From NCBI GenBank assembly GCA_049334165.1, contig JBEGHD010000010.1: 64,000 bases of DNA; one strand, written 5' to 3'. Positions 8,987-18,350 of the stretch are shown one piece after another (position 1 is the stretch's first letter; every line of letters starts with the position of its first letter). The stretch is from JBEGHD01 sp049334165. Its GTDB lineage: Bacteria; Bacteroidota; Bacteroidia; Flavobacteriales_D; Sanyastnellaceae. The position numbers were made by a program, and so were the translations under genes. Below the pieces are notes generated by a model. The model saw only the letters and a program-made list of their open reading frames with translations, made no database searches and was not told the origin of the DNA.

Positions 8987-11830
8987 ATGAAAACACTAAT
9001 TACTTATCTATCAGCTTTAGCCTTTATTTTGGCTTCAACTGTGGCGAGTGCCCAGACAGCCAATGTTCAGGTTATTCACAATTCGCCCGATGACGCTGCA
9101 TCGATAGTAGATATCTATGTAGACGGTACACTAGCATTTGACGACCTGGCATTTCGCGAAGCAACAGCTTTTACAGAGGTTACTGCCGAAACTGAAATTG
9201 AGATCGGTGTTGCACCATCTACAAGCGCAGGTCCTGAAGACATTTTGGCAACTTTTCCAGTAACATTAACTGAAAATGAGAACTACATCGCTATGGCCAG
9301 CGGCCTCATTTCTCCACTAGGTTACGATCCACTTCAGGATTTTTCACTTGAAGTTTTCCCAATGGCCAGAACAGAAGCGTCTGACCCGGCTAACACGGAT
9401 GTGTTGGTTTATCACGGATCTACTGATGCTCCAACTGTAGATGTAGAGGAGTTTGGTGCCGGAGCCGGAACGATTGTAGACGATATTTCTTATGGAGAAT
9501 ATGCAGGCTATTTGGAATTAGCCAATGCTGATTACCTCCTTTCTGTAAACCTCGCTGACGGTACACCTGCAGGACTCTTTTACGAAGCACCTCTCGCAGA
9601 CCTCGGTCTGGAAGGTGGAGCAGCAGTAGTTTTCGCATCTGGTTTTTTAGATCCCAGTGTAAATAGTGATGGACCCGCTTTTGGATTGTGGGCCGCATTG
9701 CCTGATGGAACTACTCTTCCACTACCCGTTTATCAACCGACTGCTAACGTACAGGTGATTCACAATTCTCCTGATGCCATGGCAGCGGTAGTAGACATTT
9801 ATGTAGATGGAGCGCTTGCTCTTGACGATGTTGCATTTCGCGAAGCATCTGCTTTTACCGAGCTCAATGCAATGACTGAAATTGAAATTGGAGTTGCTCC
9901 AGGAACCAGTGCAGGATCAGAAGATATTATTGCGACTTTCCCTTTTACTCTTGAAGACGGAGAAAACTACATCGTTATGGCAACTGGCCTTTTGGATGAC
10001 ACTAGTTACGATCCATTCCAGGCATTTGACCTCGCAGTTTACCCAATGGCCAGAACTGAAGCATCTGACCCGGCAAACACCGATGTATTGGTTTATCACG
10101 GATCTACAGATGCGCCAACTGTAGACGTTGAAGAAATTGGCGTTGGTGCCGGTACAATCGTAGATGATATTTCTTACGGTGAGTACAACGGATACCTTGA
10201 GCTTGCTAATGATGATTACGTTTTGTCGGTAAATGCTGCTGACGGAACACCACTCGACCTATATTACGAAGCACCTTTGGCAGACCTCGGTCTTGAAGGC
10301 GGTGCAGCAGTTGTTTTCGCCAGTGGTTTTGTAGATCCAAGCATGAATAATGATGGTCCTGGTTTTGCTCTTTGGGCAGCACTTCCAGACGGAACTACGC
10401 TCGCCTTGCCAGTATTCCAAAACACTGCTAATGTGCAGCTCATTCACAACTCACCAGATCCAAACGCATCTACAGTTGACGTTTACGTTGGTGAAGAGCT
10501 TATTGTCAATGACCTTGCTTTCCGCACGGGAACTGAATTTGTAGAACTTCCAGCAGGTGACCTCTCTGTAGGACTTGCCCCGGGAAACAGCTCTAGCTCA
10601 GAAGATGTTATTGCTACTTTCGACTACATGCTCGAGGCTGGTGAAAACTACATTGGTATTGCATCTGGATTGCTTGACGGTACAGGCTTCGATGACGCTG
10701 AACCATTTGACATCGCAATTTATGAAATGGGCCGTACTGAAGCGTCAGTAGCTGGAAATACAGACCTATTGGTTTATCACGGTGCTCTCGGAGCTCCAAC
10801 AGTAGACATTTACGAAGATTTTATGCTCGACAATGTTGAGTTGATCAACGATGTATCATACGGAGAGTTTGGAGGGATGCCTGCTGAATATCTGGAGCTA
10901 GCAACAGATAACTACGGCATTGACGTGCGTCTCGCAGACGGTACCACTGTAGTTCAGTCTTACAGCGCTCCACTTACCGACCTTTCGCTAGATGGTCAGG
11001 CGGGTGTAGTTTATGCTTCAGGGTTTCTGGAACCAGAAAACAATCAGGACGGACCCGCATTTGGACTTTGGGTAACGCTAGCCGATGGTACAACCTACGA
11101 GCTGCCTATCCTACAACAAACTGCAAATGTTCAGATAATTCACAATTCACCAGATCCACTGGCTAGTGAGGTAGATATTTACATCAATGGTGATTTGGCT
11201 GTAGATGACCTCGCCTTTAGAGATGCAACACCTTTTGTGGAAGTTCCTGCAGGAGAAGAAATCACAGTGGATGTCGCTCCAGGAAACAGTTCGGATGTGA
11301 GCGAATCTGTTGGGACATTCTTATTTACCCTTGAAGAAGCATCAAACAACGTGATTGTTGCCACAGGCCTTGTGGACGGAACTGGTTACGAAAATGATGA
11401 GCCATTTGCATTGGTCCCTTTCACATCAGCTCTTTTGGAATCTGGAGATCCTAACGAAACTTCAATTCTTGCGTTCCACGGTTCGCCAGATGCTGGTGAG
11501 ACAGGTGTAAATAACCTCGGAGCTGTGGATATAAATGAAGTAGGAATTGGAGCAGGAAATCTTGTGGATGACCTTCTCTACGGTCAATACACAGCCGGTT
11601 ACCTCGAGTTGGAAACACGTGACTATTACATTCAAATTTCTGATGATGACGGGGTCACTGAGTTAGACACATACTTTGCTCCACTCGAAACAGCGGGACT
11701 AGCAGGTTCAGCGTTAGTTGCGTTCGCATCAGGTTTCGAAGATCCTTCAGTTAACAATGACGGTCCGGCACTTGAGCTGTGGATTGCACTTCCTGATGGA
11801 ACTACCCTCCCACTTTCTGATCTCGGAGAA
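8987..11830 (+). repeat. Four tandem ~690-bp coding repeats (DUF4397 modules)
   Basis: The modules start near 9056, 9742, 10427 and 11123 (periods about 686, 685 and 696 bp). Modules 1 and 2 are the closest pair and differ largely at third codon positions. Module 3 carries a small insertion in its second half (DFMLDNVELINDV). Confidence 0.85.
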
Positions 11831-12541
11831 ACTCCAGTGAATAACATTTGCTCAATGGCAGAGCCTATCGATGTGGAAGATCTCGGAGAATGCGAAGGAA
11901 ACTATGTTGAGGGTGACCTCACTGCAGCTTGGAACGAAGCAGGAATTGACAACATTCCAGAATGTGAGCTTGAAGGGATTTTACCAAGTGTTTACTATTC
12001 ATTCAACACAGGTAATTTCAATCAGCTTGTGATTGATATAGAAAGTCTTGTAGGCGCCAACAACGAAGTTGGATTTGAGCTCTATACCGAATGTGGTGAA
12101 TTGGCCGGACTCGAAACAAACTGTGTTTTCAACGCTTCGGTACAAGGAGAAATCACCATTGACGGTGTACCAACAGATACAGATATGGTGATTAGAATTT
12201 TCACCAACCTCGACTTTGGAAGTGATGCAGGAGCATTTGAACTCTGCGTTTCTGGTCAGTTCGTTGACAACATAGACGAGCTAAGCTCAGAAAATCTGAT
12301 CGAAGTTTATCCAAACCCAAGTAATGGTAATTTCACTATCGACAACGGAAGCGATGCTCAAAAACTCGCTGTTGATTTGGTAGACCTTGAGGGAAGATCT
12401 GTTTACAGCAAAGAATTTGAGGTGACGCCACAGAGCCAAACTCAAATTAATTTATCAGATAAACTCTCAACTGGAATCTACATGATGAGAGTTACTCGCG
12501 ATGACGGCTTCTTCGAGATGGAGAAAATTGTTATCGAATAA
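8987..12541 (+). CDS. Secreted DUF4397 repeat protein with T9SS type A sorting domain
   Basis: This 1184-residue protein starts with a signal peptide ending near ASAQ. Four tandem modules of about 229 residues begin near residues 24, 253, 481 and 713, each opening with ANVQ(V/L/I)IHNSPD and containing a second related half (TDVLVYHGSTDAPTVD), which is the DUF4397 pattern. A non-repeated Cys-containing beta domain (about 946-1095) follows. The C-terminus has YPNPSNGNFTI followed by a beta-sandwich ending MEKIVIE, a T9SS type A sorting domain, so the protein should be exported and anchored at the cell surface or released. Composition is acidic, poor in Lys and rich in Asp, Glu, Ala and Gly. Its function is unknown; an adhesive or structural role is possible. 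It sits alone between an AT-rich leader and a terminator. Confidence 0.9.
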   Translation: MKTLITYLSALAFILASTVASAQTANVQVIHNSPDDAASIVDIYVDGTLAFDDLAFREATAFTEVTAETEIEIGVAPSTSAGPEDILATFPVTLTENENYIAMASGLISPLGYDPLQDFSLEVFPMARTEASDPANTDVLVYHGSTDAPTVDVEEFGAGAGTIVDDISYGEYAGYLELANADYLLSVNLADGTPAGLFYEAPLADLGLEGGAAVVFASGFLDPSVNSDGPAFGLWAALPDGTTLPLPVYQPTANVQVIHNSPDAMAAVVDIYVDGALALDDVAFREASAFTELNAMTEIEIGVAPGTSAGSEDIIATFPFTLEDGENYIVMATGLLDDTSYDPFQAFDLAVYPMARTEASDPANTDVLVYHGSTDAPTVDVEEIGVGAGTIVDDISYGEYNGYLELANDDYVLSVNAADGTPLDLYYEAPLADLGLEGGAAVVFASGFVDPSMNNDGPGFALWAALPDGTTLALPVFQNTANVQLIHNSPDPNASTVDVYVGEELIVNDLAFRTGTEFVELPAGDLSVGLAPGNSSSSEDVIATFDYMLEAGENYIGIASGLLDGTGFDDAEPFDIAIYEMGRTEASVAGNTDLLVYHGALGAPTVDIYEDFMLDNVELINDVSYGEFGGMPAEYLELATDNYGIDVRLADGTTVVQSYSAPLTDLSLDGQAGVVYASGFLEPENNQDGPAFGLWVTLADGTTYELPILQQTANVQIIHNSPDPLASEVDIYINGDLAVDDLAFRDATPFVEVPAGEEITVDVAPGNSSDVSESVGTFLFTLEEASNNVIVATGLVDGTGYENDEPFALVPFTSALLESGDPNETSILAFHGSPDAGETGVNNLGAVDINEVGIGAGNLVDDLLYGQYTAGYLELETRDYYIQISDDDGVTELDTYFAPLETAGLAGSALVAFASGFEDPSVNNDGPALELWIALPDGTTLPLSDLGETPVNNICSMAEPIDVEDLGECEGNYVEGDLTAAWNEAGIDNIPECELEGILPSVYYSFNTGNFNQLVIDIESLVGANNEVGFELYTECGELAGLETNCVFNASVQGEITIDGVPTDTDMVIRIFTNLDFGSDAGAFELCVSGQFVDNIDELSSENLIEVYPNPSNGNFTIDNGSDAQKLAVDLVDLEGRSVYSKEFEVTPQSQTQINLSDKLSTGIYMMRVTRDDGFFEMEKIVIE

Positions 12542-12572
12542 TTGAAAACTCACACTATCTAACTGACAAGGT

Positions 12573-12611
12573 AAAAATGGTCTGTGCCAACTGGTGCAGG
12601 CCATTTTTATT
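12573..12611 (+). terminator. Rho-independent terminator after the DUF4397 gene
   Basis: An AAAAATGG / CCATTTTT outer stem is extended by CTG / CAG and GCC / GGT pairs, then followed by a T-rich tail. It lies just before the photolyase start and rules out the earlier in-frame ATG at 12584 as a likely start. Confidence 0.82.
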
Positions 12612-12625
12612 TTAAATTTTCGGCT

Positions 12626-13927
12626 ATGAGCAAACCAACTACAATATTTTGGCATCGCAGAGATTTGCGAACTGACGACAATCACGGATTATATCAGGCT
12701 CTGAAAAACGAGGAAAGCGTTTTGCCCATCTTCATTTTTGACACTGAAATTCTGGACAAGCTGGAAGACAAAAAAGATGCAAGGGTTGAGTTCATTCACC
12801 ACTACCTGCAACAAATCAAAACGTTTTACCAGAAACACAACTCTTCACTTCTCGTTCTTCATGGAAAGCCAAAGGAAGTTTTCGAAAAACTTACTGACGA
12901 CTACAATATCTCCTCGGTTTACACCAATCGCGATTATGAACCTTACGCACAAAAGCGTGACAGAGAAATGTATGAGTTCTTCAAATCGAACGACATCGAA
13001 TTTAAAGGCTTTAAGGATCACGTTGTTTTTGAGAAGGATGAAGTTTTAAAAGACGATGGCGATCCTTACGTGGTTTTCACTCCTTACTCCAGGAAATGGA
13101 GAGAGGCGTTTGAAAAACAAAAGCTACCCTTCTATAAAATTGACGACCTCACTCCTAACCTGTTCACCACTGACTCCTTTGAAATGCCTTCGCTCAAAGA
13201 CATTGGATTTGAAAAAACTGATGTCGAGTTTCCAGAATTCGACCTCAGCAAAAGCACCTTGAAAAACTACTCGGAAGATCGCGACATTCCCGCAAAGCGC
13301 GGGACTTCCAGATTGAGTGTTCACCTGCGCTTTGGCACCATCAGCATTCGCGAAGCAATTCGCAGATCGATCGAAAAAAGCGACTCTTTCGTCACAGAAC
13401 TCATTTGGCGTGAGTTTTATCAGATGATCATTTATCACTTCCCTAAATCTGCAGAGGAGTCATTCAAAAAGAAGTACGATAAGATAGAATGGCGCAACAA
13501 CGAAAAAGAATTTGAAGCGTGGTGCGAAGGGAAAACCGGCTACCCGATAGTCGATGCCGGAATGAGACAGCTCAACCAAACCGGCTACATGCACAATCGC
13601 GTGCGCATGATCGTAGCGAGTTTTCTCACCAAGCATCTGCTGATCGACTGGCGGTGGGGAGAGGCTTACTTTGCACAAAAGCTGCTCGATTATGAATTGG
13701 CCTCCAACGTGGGAGGTTGGCAGTGGGCCTCAGGAAGTGGTTGCGATGCTGCGCCCTACTTCAGGATCTTTAATCCATACACACAAACCGACAAGTTCGA
13801 TCCACAAAAAAAGTACATCAAAATGTGGGTTCCCGAATTTGATTCTGATAAGTATCCGGATCCAATTGTGGAGCACAAAAAAGGAAGAGAGCGGGCGCTT
13901 GAAAGATACAAGTCGGCACTTTCCTAA
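12626..13927 (+). CDS. Deoxyribodipyrimidine photolyase (cryptochrome/photolyase family, class I)
   Basis: With the start at 12626 (MSKPTTIFWHRRDLRTDDN) the protein has 433 residues, normal for class I photolyases. Residues 1-130 form the Rossmann-like antenna-binding domain. The C-terminal helical FAD domain contains the family-typical WREFYQMIIYHFP, GYPIVDAGMRQL, GYMHNRVRM and ELASNVGGWQWASG segments, including the conserved Asn near the flavin and tryptophans of the electron-transfer chain (LLIDWRWGEAYF). By family it repairs UV-induced pyrimidine dimers using blue light. Whether it acts on CPDs or is a signalling cryptochrome cannot be settled by eye. A TAAATTTT element ends 5 bases before the ATG (see findings). 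The CoA transferase gene begins 9 bases after its stop. Confidence 0.92.
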   Translation: MSKPTTIFWHRRDLRTDDNHGLYQALKNEESVLPIFIFDTEILDKLEDKKDARVEFIHHYLQQIKTFYQKHNSSLLVLHGKPKEVFEKLTDDYNISSVYTNRDYEPYAQKRDREMYEFFKSNDIEFKGFKDHVVFEKDEVLKDDGDPYVVFTPYSRKWREAFEKQKLPFYKIDDLTPNLFTTDSFEMPSLKDIGFEKTDVEFPEFDLSKSTLKNYSEDRDIPAKRGTSRLSVHLRFGTISIREAIRRSIEKSDSFVTELIWREFYQMIIYHFPKSAEESFKKKYDKIEWRNNEKEFEAWCEGKTGYPIVDAGMRQLNQTGYMHNRVRMIVASFLTKHLLIDWRWGEAYFAQKLLDYELASNVGGWQWASGSGCDAAPYFRIFNPYTQTDKFDPQKKYIKMWVPEFDSDKYPDPIVEHKKGRERALERYKSALS

Positions 13928-13932
13928 ATTTG
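13925..13932 (+). promoter_or_regulatory. -7 box immediately before the CoA-transferase start
   Basis: TAAATTTG is an exact match to TAnnTTTG. It overlaps the photolyase stop codon and ends 4 bases before the ATG at 13937, so transcription would begin at or next to the start codon if the element is used. Confidence 0.4.
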
Positions 13933-13936
13933 CCGC

Positions 13937-15013
13937 ATGGAGCAGAAATTATTTGAAGGGTTAAAAGTCGTAGAGTTAGCCAGCGTGCTGGCAGGGCCGG
14001 CAGTGGGAATGTTTTTTGCTGAGCTCGGGGCAGAAGTGACCAAGATCGAAAACCGGAGAACTGGTGGAGACGTTACTAGACAATGGAAGTCGAAAACAGA
14101 ACCGGCCGAAGCTACAGTGAGCGCTTACTACTCTTCTGTGAATTACAACAAGACCTCTCTCCTGCTCGACCTCAGAGAAAGCGATGAGCTGAACAAAGTC
14201 TACCGGTTGGTGAAAGAGGCCGACATTGTGATCAGCAACTTCAAAAAAGGAGACGACACCAAACTGGGTCTCGACTATCACAGGCTGAAGCAAATCAAAC
14301 CCAACCTGATTTACGCTCACCTACTTGGGTTTGCTTCTGCACCTGATAGAACAGCCTACGATGCAGTGCTTCAGGCAGAAACCGGATTTATGAGTATGAA
14401 TGGCACTGAAGAATCAGGTCCGCTCAAATTTCCCGTGGCCATCATGGATTTGTTTGCTGCCCACCAGATGAAAGAAGGAATATTAGCTGCACTGTGGAGA
14501 AGAGAAAAAACAGGAAAAGGAGCCAAAGTGGAAGTCACGCTCGAAGAATCAGGAATTTCGTCTCTCGTCAACCAGGCATCCAACTACCTGATGAACGGAA
14601 CGGTTCCCGGACTGTCAGGATCACTCCATCCCAACATCGCACCCTACGGTGAAACCTTCAACTGCAAAGATGGCAAGCCGGTGGTTTTAGCCATTGGCAA
14701 CAATCTCCATTTCGAAAAAATGTGTCGACTGTTAAATGCTTCAGCGATTGCAGAAAACCCCAACTACAAAGACAACCAGAGTCGTTTGAAAAACAGATCA
14801 CAATTGGCAAAAGATCTTAAATCGGCCTTCGCTAAAATGAATCGATCAGAAATCATGGCTGCTATGATTGCCGAAAATGTACCTGTTGGTGCAATCAAAA
14901 CGCTCGAAGAGGTCTTCGCAGAGCAGACAGCAAAAGACATGATCCTGGAATCGGATATGGAAGGACGGAAGACTAAACGGGTTTCGGGAGTTGGGTTTCG
15001 GCTAGGTCAATAA
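13937..15013 (+). CDS. CaiB/BaiF-family (class III) CoA transferase
   Basis: This is a 358-residue protein. The N-terminus has the class III signature: LKVVELASVLAGPAVGMFFAELGAEV in two consecutive parts, then TKIEN. The Asp in AIMDLFAAHQMKEGILAAL is at the position of the catalytic Asp that forms the acyl-enzyme anhydride, and it is followed by RREKTGKGAKVEV. It should move CoA between carboxylic acids; the acids are unknown, and carnitine, oxalate and racemase-type relatives all share these motifs. It is slightly shorter than the usual 380-430 residues. Its TAA stop overlaps the convergent kelch-type gene by 7 bases. Confidence 0.87.
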   Translation: MEQKLFEGLKVVELASVLAGPAVGMFFAELGAEVTKIENRRTGGDVTRQWKSKTEPAEATVSAYYSSVNYNKTSLLLDLRESDELNKVYRLVKEADIVISNFKKGDDTKLGLDYHRLKQIKPNLIYAHLLGFASAPDRTAYDAVLQAETGFMSMNGTEESGPLKFPVAIMDLFAAHQMKEGILAALWRREKTGKGAKVEVTLEESGISSLVNQASNYLMNGTVPGLSGSLHPNIAPYGETFNCKDGKPVVLAIGNNLHFEKMCRLLNASAIAENPNYKDNQSRLKNRSQLAKDLKSAFAKMNRSEIMAAMIAENVPVGAIKTLEEVFAEQTAKDMILESDMEGRKTKRVSGVGFRLGQ

Positions 15014-16659
15014 TCCATGACAATAACCTTCTTTCTAATCACAGAGTCTGCAGTTGACAGAATTACATAAAACAATTCCGCTTCAGAATATTTTCTAATA
15101 TTTATTTTGAAATTATCTTGAGATGGAGTGATGCTCTTAGAATACACCATCCGGCCCTGCATATCATAAATACGTAAAGCTACCTCCTCACGAGGAGAGC
15201 TCAGATAGATATTCAACAATTCGCTTGTCGGATTAGGATACAGTTGAAAATAAACACCTTCAATTTCAGAAATACTGGTATAGGAAACACAATTGGTGTC
15301 TATTTCATACTTCCAAACATCTGTCATTAGCTTAGCGCTTGAAGGAGTTTGATGATTATACTCATATCCACCAAAAATGTATGCTGAGCCAGCTTTGTCG
15401 TACCATGCAATCGCGCCCATTCTACCCAAAGGCTTATTTTCAGGTGCAGCAATTCCTTTTGTTCCGTAAACTGCTGGCTGATTACCAATTGAGTCCCCTG
15501 CTATCCATGTCCAGGAGTTATTTTCTACACTGTAAACCCATAAATCATTTAGCATTTGATTATTACTCGAATCAGAATCGTGATAGCCCCCAAACATAAA
15601 GAAGTGGTTATTAATTGCCCAATTCGCTCGATTCTCAAATCTTGACGAGGGATTAGCAGCATCCGTTTCTAAGCACATATTGCCACTATAGCCAATATCA
15701 TTTGCGTTAGAAGTACCTTTCAACCATGTCCACATATTCGTTTCTGGATTATACCTCCACATATCGTTGTGAAGCAAGTAGGAACTATCCCAATCATTTC
15801 CTCCAAACAAATAAAAACGGCCTTCGGAGTCTACCCAGGTTGCGTAAGACATTCTTGCAGGTGGTTCATTCTCTGGAGAAGGCACCCCCAAAGTTCCATA
15901 ATTACCGTCTGCATCTTCATAGGATTGACCTTTCACGAAGGTCCATTCATTTGTTTCAATGTTATACTTCCAAAGGTCATTCAGCATATGCCATTGCGGT
16001 GTATTCACATCAGAAGAAGCCCCTCCAAAGAGCCACAAGTTATTTGAGTCATCCACCCAAGTGGCTCCAGTCTCTGCTCTTGCACCGGGAGTATTCATTT
16101 CTGAAGGTACGCCTTGAATACCATAAACAGGTTGCTGATTCGGTGTACTCGAACCACTTACCCAAGTCCACGTGTTTGTAGTTGGATTGTAATTCCACAA
16201 GTCATTGTAAAACCTCTCTCCATCAATATTTGCATAGCCACCATAAAGCCATAAAAGTCCATCATTCCCGGTCCAGGTCAAGGTGCCGAATCCTCTGGCA
16301 GGTGGAATATTTTCTGGATCAGGCACACCCTGTGATCCATAATGCCCCAAATTATTACCTTCACCTGGCCCTTTCATCCAGGTCCATTCGAGTGTTTCAG
16401 GATTGAATCGCCATAGATCATTTTGCCAACCGAAAGAATTCCCACCGCCAAACGACCAAAACATCCCTTCCTGATCTACCCAGCCAACACAGTTATATGC
16501 ACCCGCAGGTGTGTTTACTGGTGAGGGAACACCTTTTACTCCATACACCGCAGAGTCATTTGAAATGGTATCGCCCTTAATCCAGGTCCACATTCCAACC
16601 TGAGCAGTAGAGAGATTCGAGAGAAGAATAAAGTTGAAAAATAGTAGGTAATATTTCAT
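15007..16659 (-). CDS. Secreted kelch-repeat protein with T9SS sorting domain
   Basis: A signal peptide (ending near LSTAQ) is followed by about six kelch-like blades. Recurring elements are WTWxxG, LWxFGG, NDLWxYNxxTNxWTWV and YGxxGVPSPxNxPxAR, each unit about 55-75 residues, which predicts a beta-propeller. The C-terminus has YFQLYPNPTSELLNIYL, then a beta domain ending VIRKKVIVMDY, a T9SS type A sorting domain. The protein is therefore expected outside the outer membrane. Binding partner and activity are unknown; no galactose-oxidase catalytic domain is evident. Confidence 0.87.
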   Translation of the reverse strand: MKYYLLFFNFILLSNLSTAQVGMWTWIKGDTISNDSAVYGVKGVPSPVNTPAGAYNCVGWVDQEGMFWSFGGGNSFGWQNDLWRFNPETLEWTWMKGPGEGNNLGHYGSQGVPDPENIPPARGFGTLTWTGNDGLLWLYGGYANIDGERFYNDLWNYNPTTNTWTWVSGSSTPNQQPVYGIQGVPSEMNTPGARAETGATWVDDSNNLWLFGGASSDVNTPQWHMLNDLWKYNIETNEWTFVKGQSYEDADGNYGTLGVPSPENEPPARMSYATWVDSEGRFYLFGGNDWDSSYLLHNDMWRYNPETNMWTWLKGTSNANDIGYSGNMCLETDAANPSSRFENRANWAINNHFFMFGGYHDSDSSNNQMLNDLWVYSVENNSWTWIAGDSIGNQPAVYGTKGIAAPENKPLGRMGAIAWYDKAGSAYIFGGYEYNHQTPSSAKLMTDVWKYEIDTNCVSYTSISEIEGVYFQLYPNPTSELLNIYLSSPREEVALRIYDMQGRMVYSKSITPSQDNFKINIRKYSEAELFYVILSTADSVIRKKVIVMDY

Positions 16660-16703
16660 AGCGGTTTTGCGAGGTGTTGACTTAAATATACTATTTCTTC
16701 AAC

Positions 16704-18218
16704 TTATTTGCTTTCTATAGAGCTTTTTAGTCCCAAAATATCTGCAACGAGTTCTCTTTTCTTTCTAAACTGTACTTCATTCTCTGCAATCGACCGGTTC
16801 CAGAAAGGAACCATTTCAGTCAGTTTTTCTCTCCAGGCCTTTGCTTTCATCTTTTCGGGAAATGCAGTTTGTAAAATCCCAATCATGATGTCGACAGCAG
16901 TTGAAGCTCCAGGGGAAGCTCCGAGTAATGCTGAAATTGAGCCGTCTTTGCTGTGCACCACATCCGTTCCGAACTCCAAAATTCCACCCTGGTCTTTGTC
17001 TCTTTTAATAATTTGAACCCGCTGACCGGCACGCATAAGTTCCCAGTCTTTCGATTTTGCATCGACTACGAACTCCCTCAGTTTCTCCATGCGGTCTTCA
17101 TGATCCATAGAAATCTGTCCGATCAAATACTTTGTTAGGTCGAGGTTATGCCAAAAGGCACCCCAGTAAGCGGGAATATTGTTGAAGGTAATTGACTTGG
17201 GAAGGTCGAGATAAGAACCTTCTTTGAGAAACTTGGTGTTGAATGCAGCAAAAGGGCCAAACATCAGTTCTCGTTTGCCGTCAATGTGGCGCGTGTCGAG
17301 GTGAGGGGCAGCCATGGGTGGAGCGTCTACTCCGGCTTTGCTGTAAACTTTGGCGTCAAACTTTTCAATGACATCGCGGTTGTTGCAGACCAACCACTCT
17401 CCACTCACCGGAAATCCTCCGTAGCCTTCTTTTTCGTCTATTTCGACTTTTTGCAAGAGGGAGAGTGCCCGACCTCCTGCACCGATAAAAACGTGGTCTG
17501 CATCCAGGCCAAATTTTTCGCCACTGTTTAGGTTTTCAACTTCCACAAGCCAATCGTTACCTCGCTCAGGATCTATATCCTTCACTTCGTGACCTGTGAG
17601 CACTTCGGTGTCGAATTGCTCGGTGAGAATTTGGAAATACTTTTTAGTGATCACTTCAAAATCGAGCTCAGTGCCCTGCTCTGCCCTGGTAGCAGCCATT
17701 ACGTCATCTCTTCCTCGACCTTGAGTGATTAGCGGAAACCAGTCTGTCATTTCCGCCAGATCTTCAGTAAACTGCATGTCTTCAAAATGGATGTGCTTTT
17801 TCAAAGCTTCGAATCGCTTCTTTAGAAATTCGACTTGCTCCTCACCTGTTACCCAGGCGTGGTGAGGAACAGAGCGGATGAATTCTTCCGGGTTTTCAAT
17901 CATTCCCTCTTCGACCAAAAAAGCCCAAAACTCTTTGGACTTCTCAAACTTCTCATAAGTGTCGAGGGCTTTGGTTACATCGATAGAGCCATCTTTTTTT
18001 TCGGGTGTATAATTCAATTCGCAAAAGCCAGAGTGTCCAGTCCCCGAATTGTTCCAGGAGGCCGAGCTTTCCTGGGAAACTTCATCAAGTCGTTCGAGGA
18101 TCAGAATCTTTTTATCGGCATCAAGAAGCTTGAGAAGTAATGCGAGCGTGGCACTCATGATTCCTCCTCCTACACAAATCAGATCGTATTTTTCTATGGA
18201 TGAATTCATTGAAGACAT
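16704..18218 (-). CDS. mqo: Malate:quinone oxidoreductase
   Basis: This 504-residue FAD enzyme fits the Mqo family in length and sequence. The N-terminal dinucleotide motif is CVGGGIMSATLA. It continues with the family-typical SSASWNNSGTGHSGFCELNYTP, and later QRVQIIKRD, GGILEFGTDVV and LLGASPGASTAV. It oxidises malate to oxaloacetate at the inner face of the cytoplasmic membrane, passing electrons to the quinone pool. In Bacteroidota that is expected to be menaquinone, consistent with ubiE in this window. The ATG at 18209 (MNSSIEKYDL) is an alternative start. The gene stands alone and is divergent from the next gene across a 132-base gap. Confidence 0.94.
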   Translation of the reverse strand: MSSMNSSIEKYDLICVGGGIMSATLALLLKLLDADKKILILERLDEVSQESSASWNNSGTGHSGFCELNYTPEKKDGSIDVTKALDTYEKFEKSKEFWAFLVEEGMIENPEEFIRSVPHHAWVTGEEQVEFLKKRFEALKKHIHFEDMQFTEDLAEMTDWFPLITQGRGRDDVMAATRAEQGTELDFEVITKKYFQILTEQFDTEVLTGHEVKDIDPERGNDWLVEVENLNSGEKFGLDADHVFIGAGGRALSLLQKVEIDEKEGYGGFPVSGEWLVCNNRDVIEKFDAKVYSKAGVDAPPMAAPHLDTRHIDGKRELMFGPFAAFNTKFLKEGSYLDLPKSITFNNIPAYWGAFWHNLDLTKYLIGQISMDHEDRMEKLREFVVDAKSKDWELMRAGQRVQIIKRDKDQGGILEFGTDVVHSKDGSISALLGASPGASTAVDIMIGILQTAFPEKMKAKAWREKLTEMVPFWNRSIAENEVQFRKKRELVADILGLKSSIESK

Positions 18219-18350
18219 ATTTTCCTTTCACTCTACTACAAAAGAGATTGGTGATCGTTTAGAAACTTGATATCAAACTTGGGGAAAACTGCTCTGCGAT
18301 TTTTTTTGAAACTGTTATCTTGCAAACAGAGAATGATTCGCGGATAAACT

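Noticed and set aside
12584..12625. Earlier in-frame ATG for the photolyase gene
   Set aside because: It lies inside the terminator hairpin of the preceding gene and adds residues with no family match; ATG 12626 gives the normal N-terminus.
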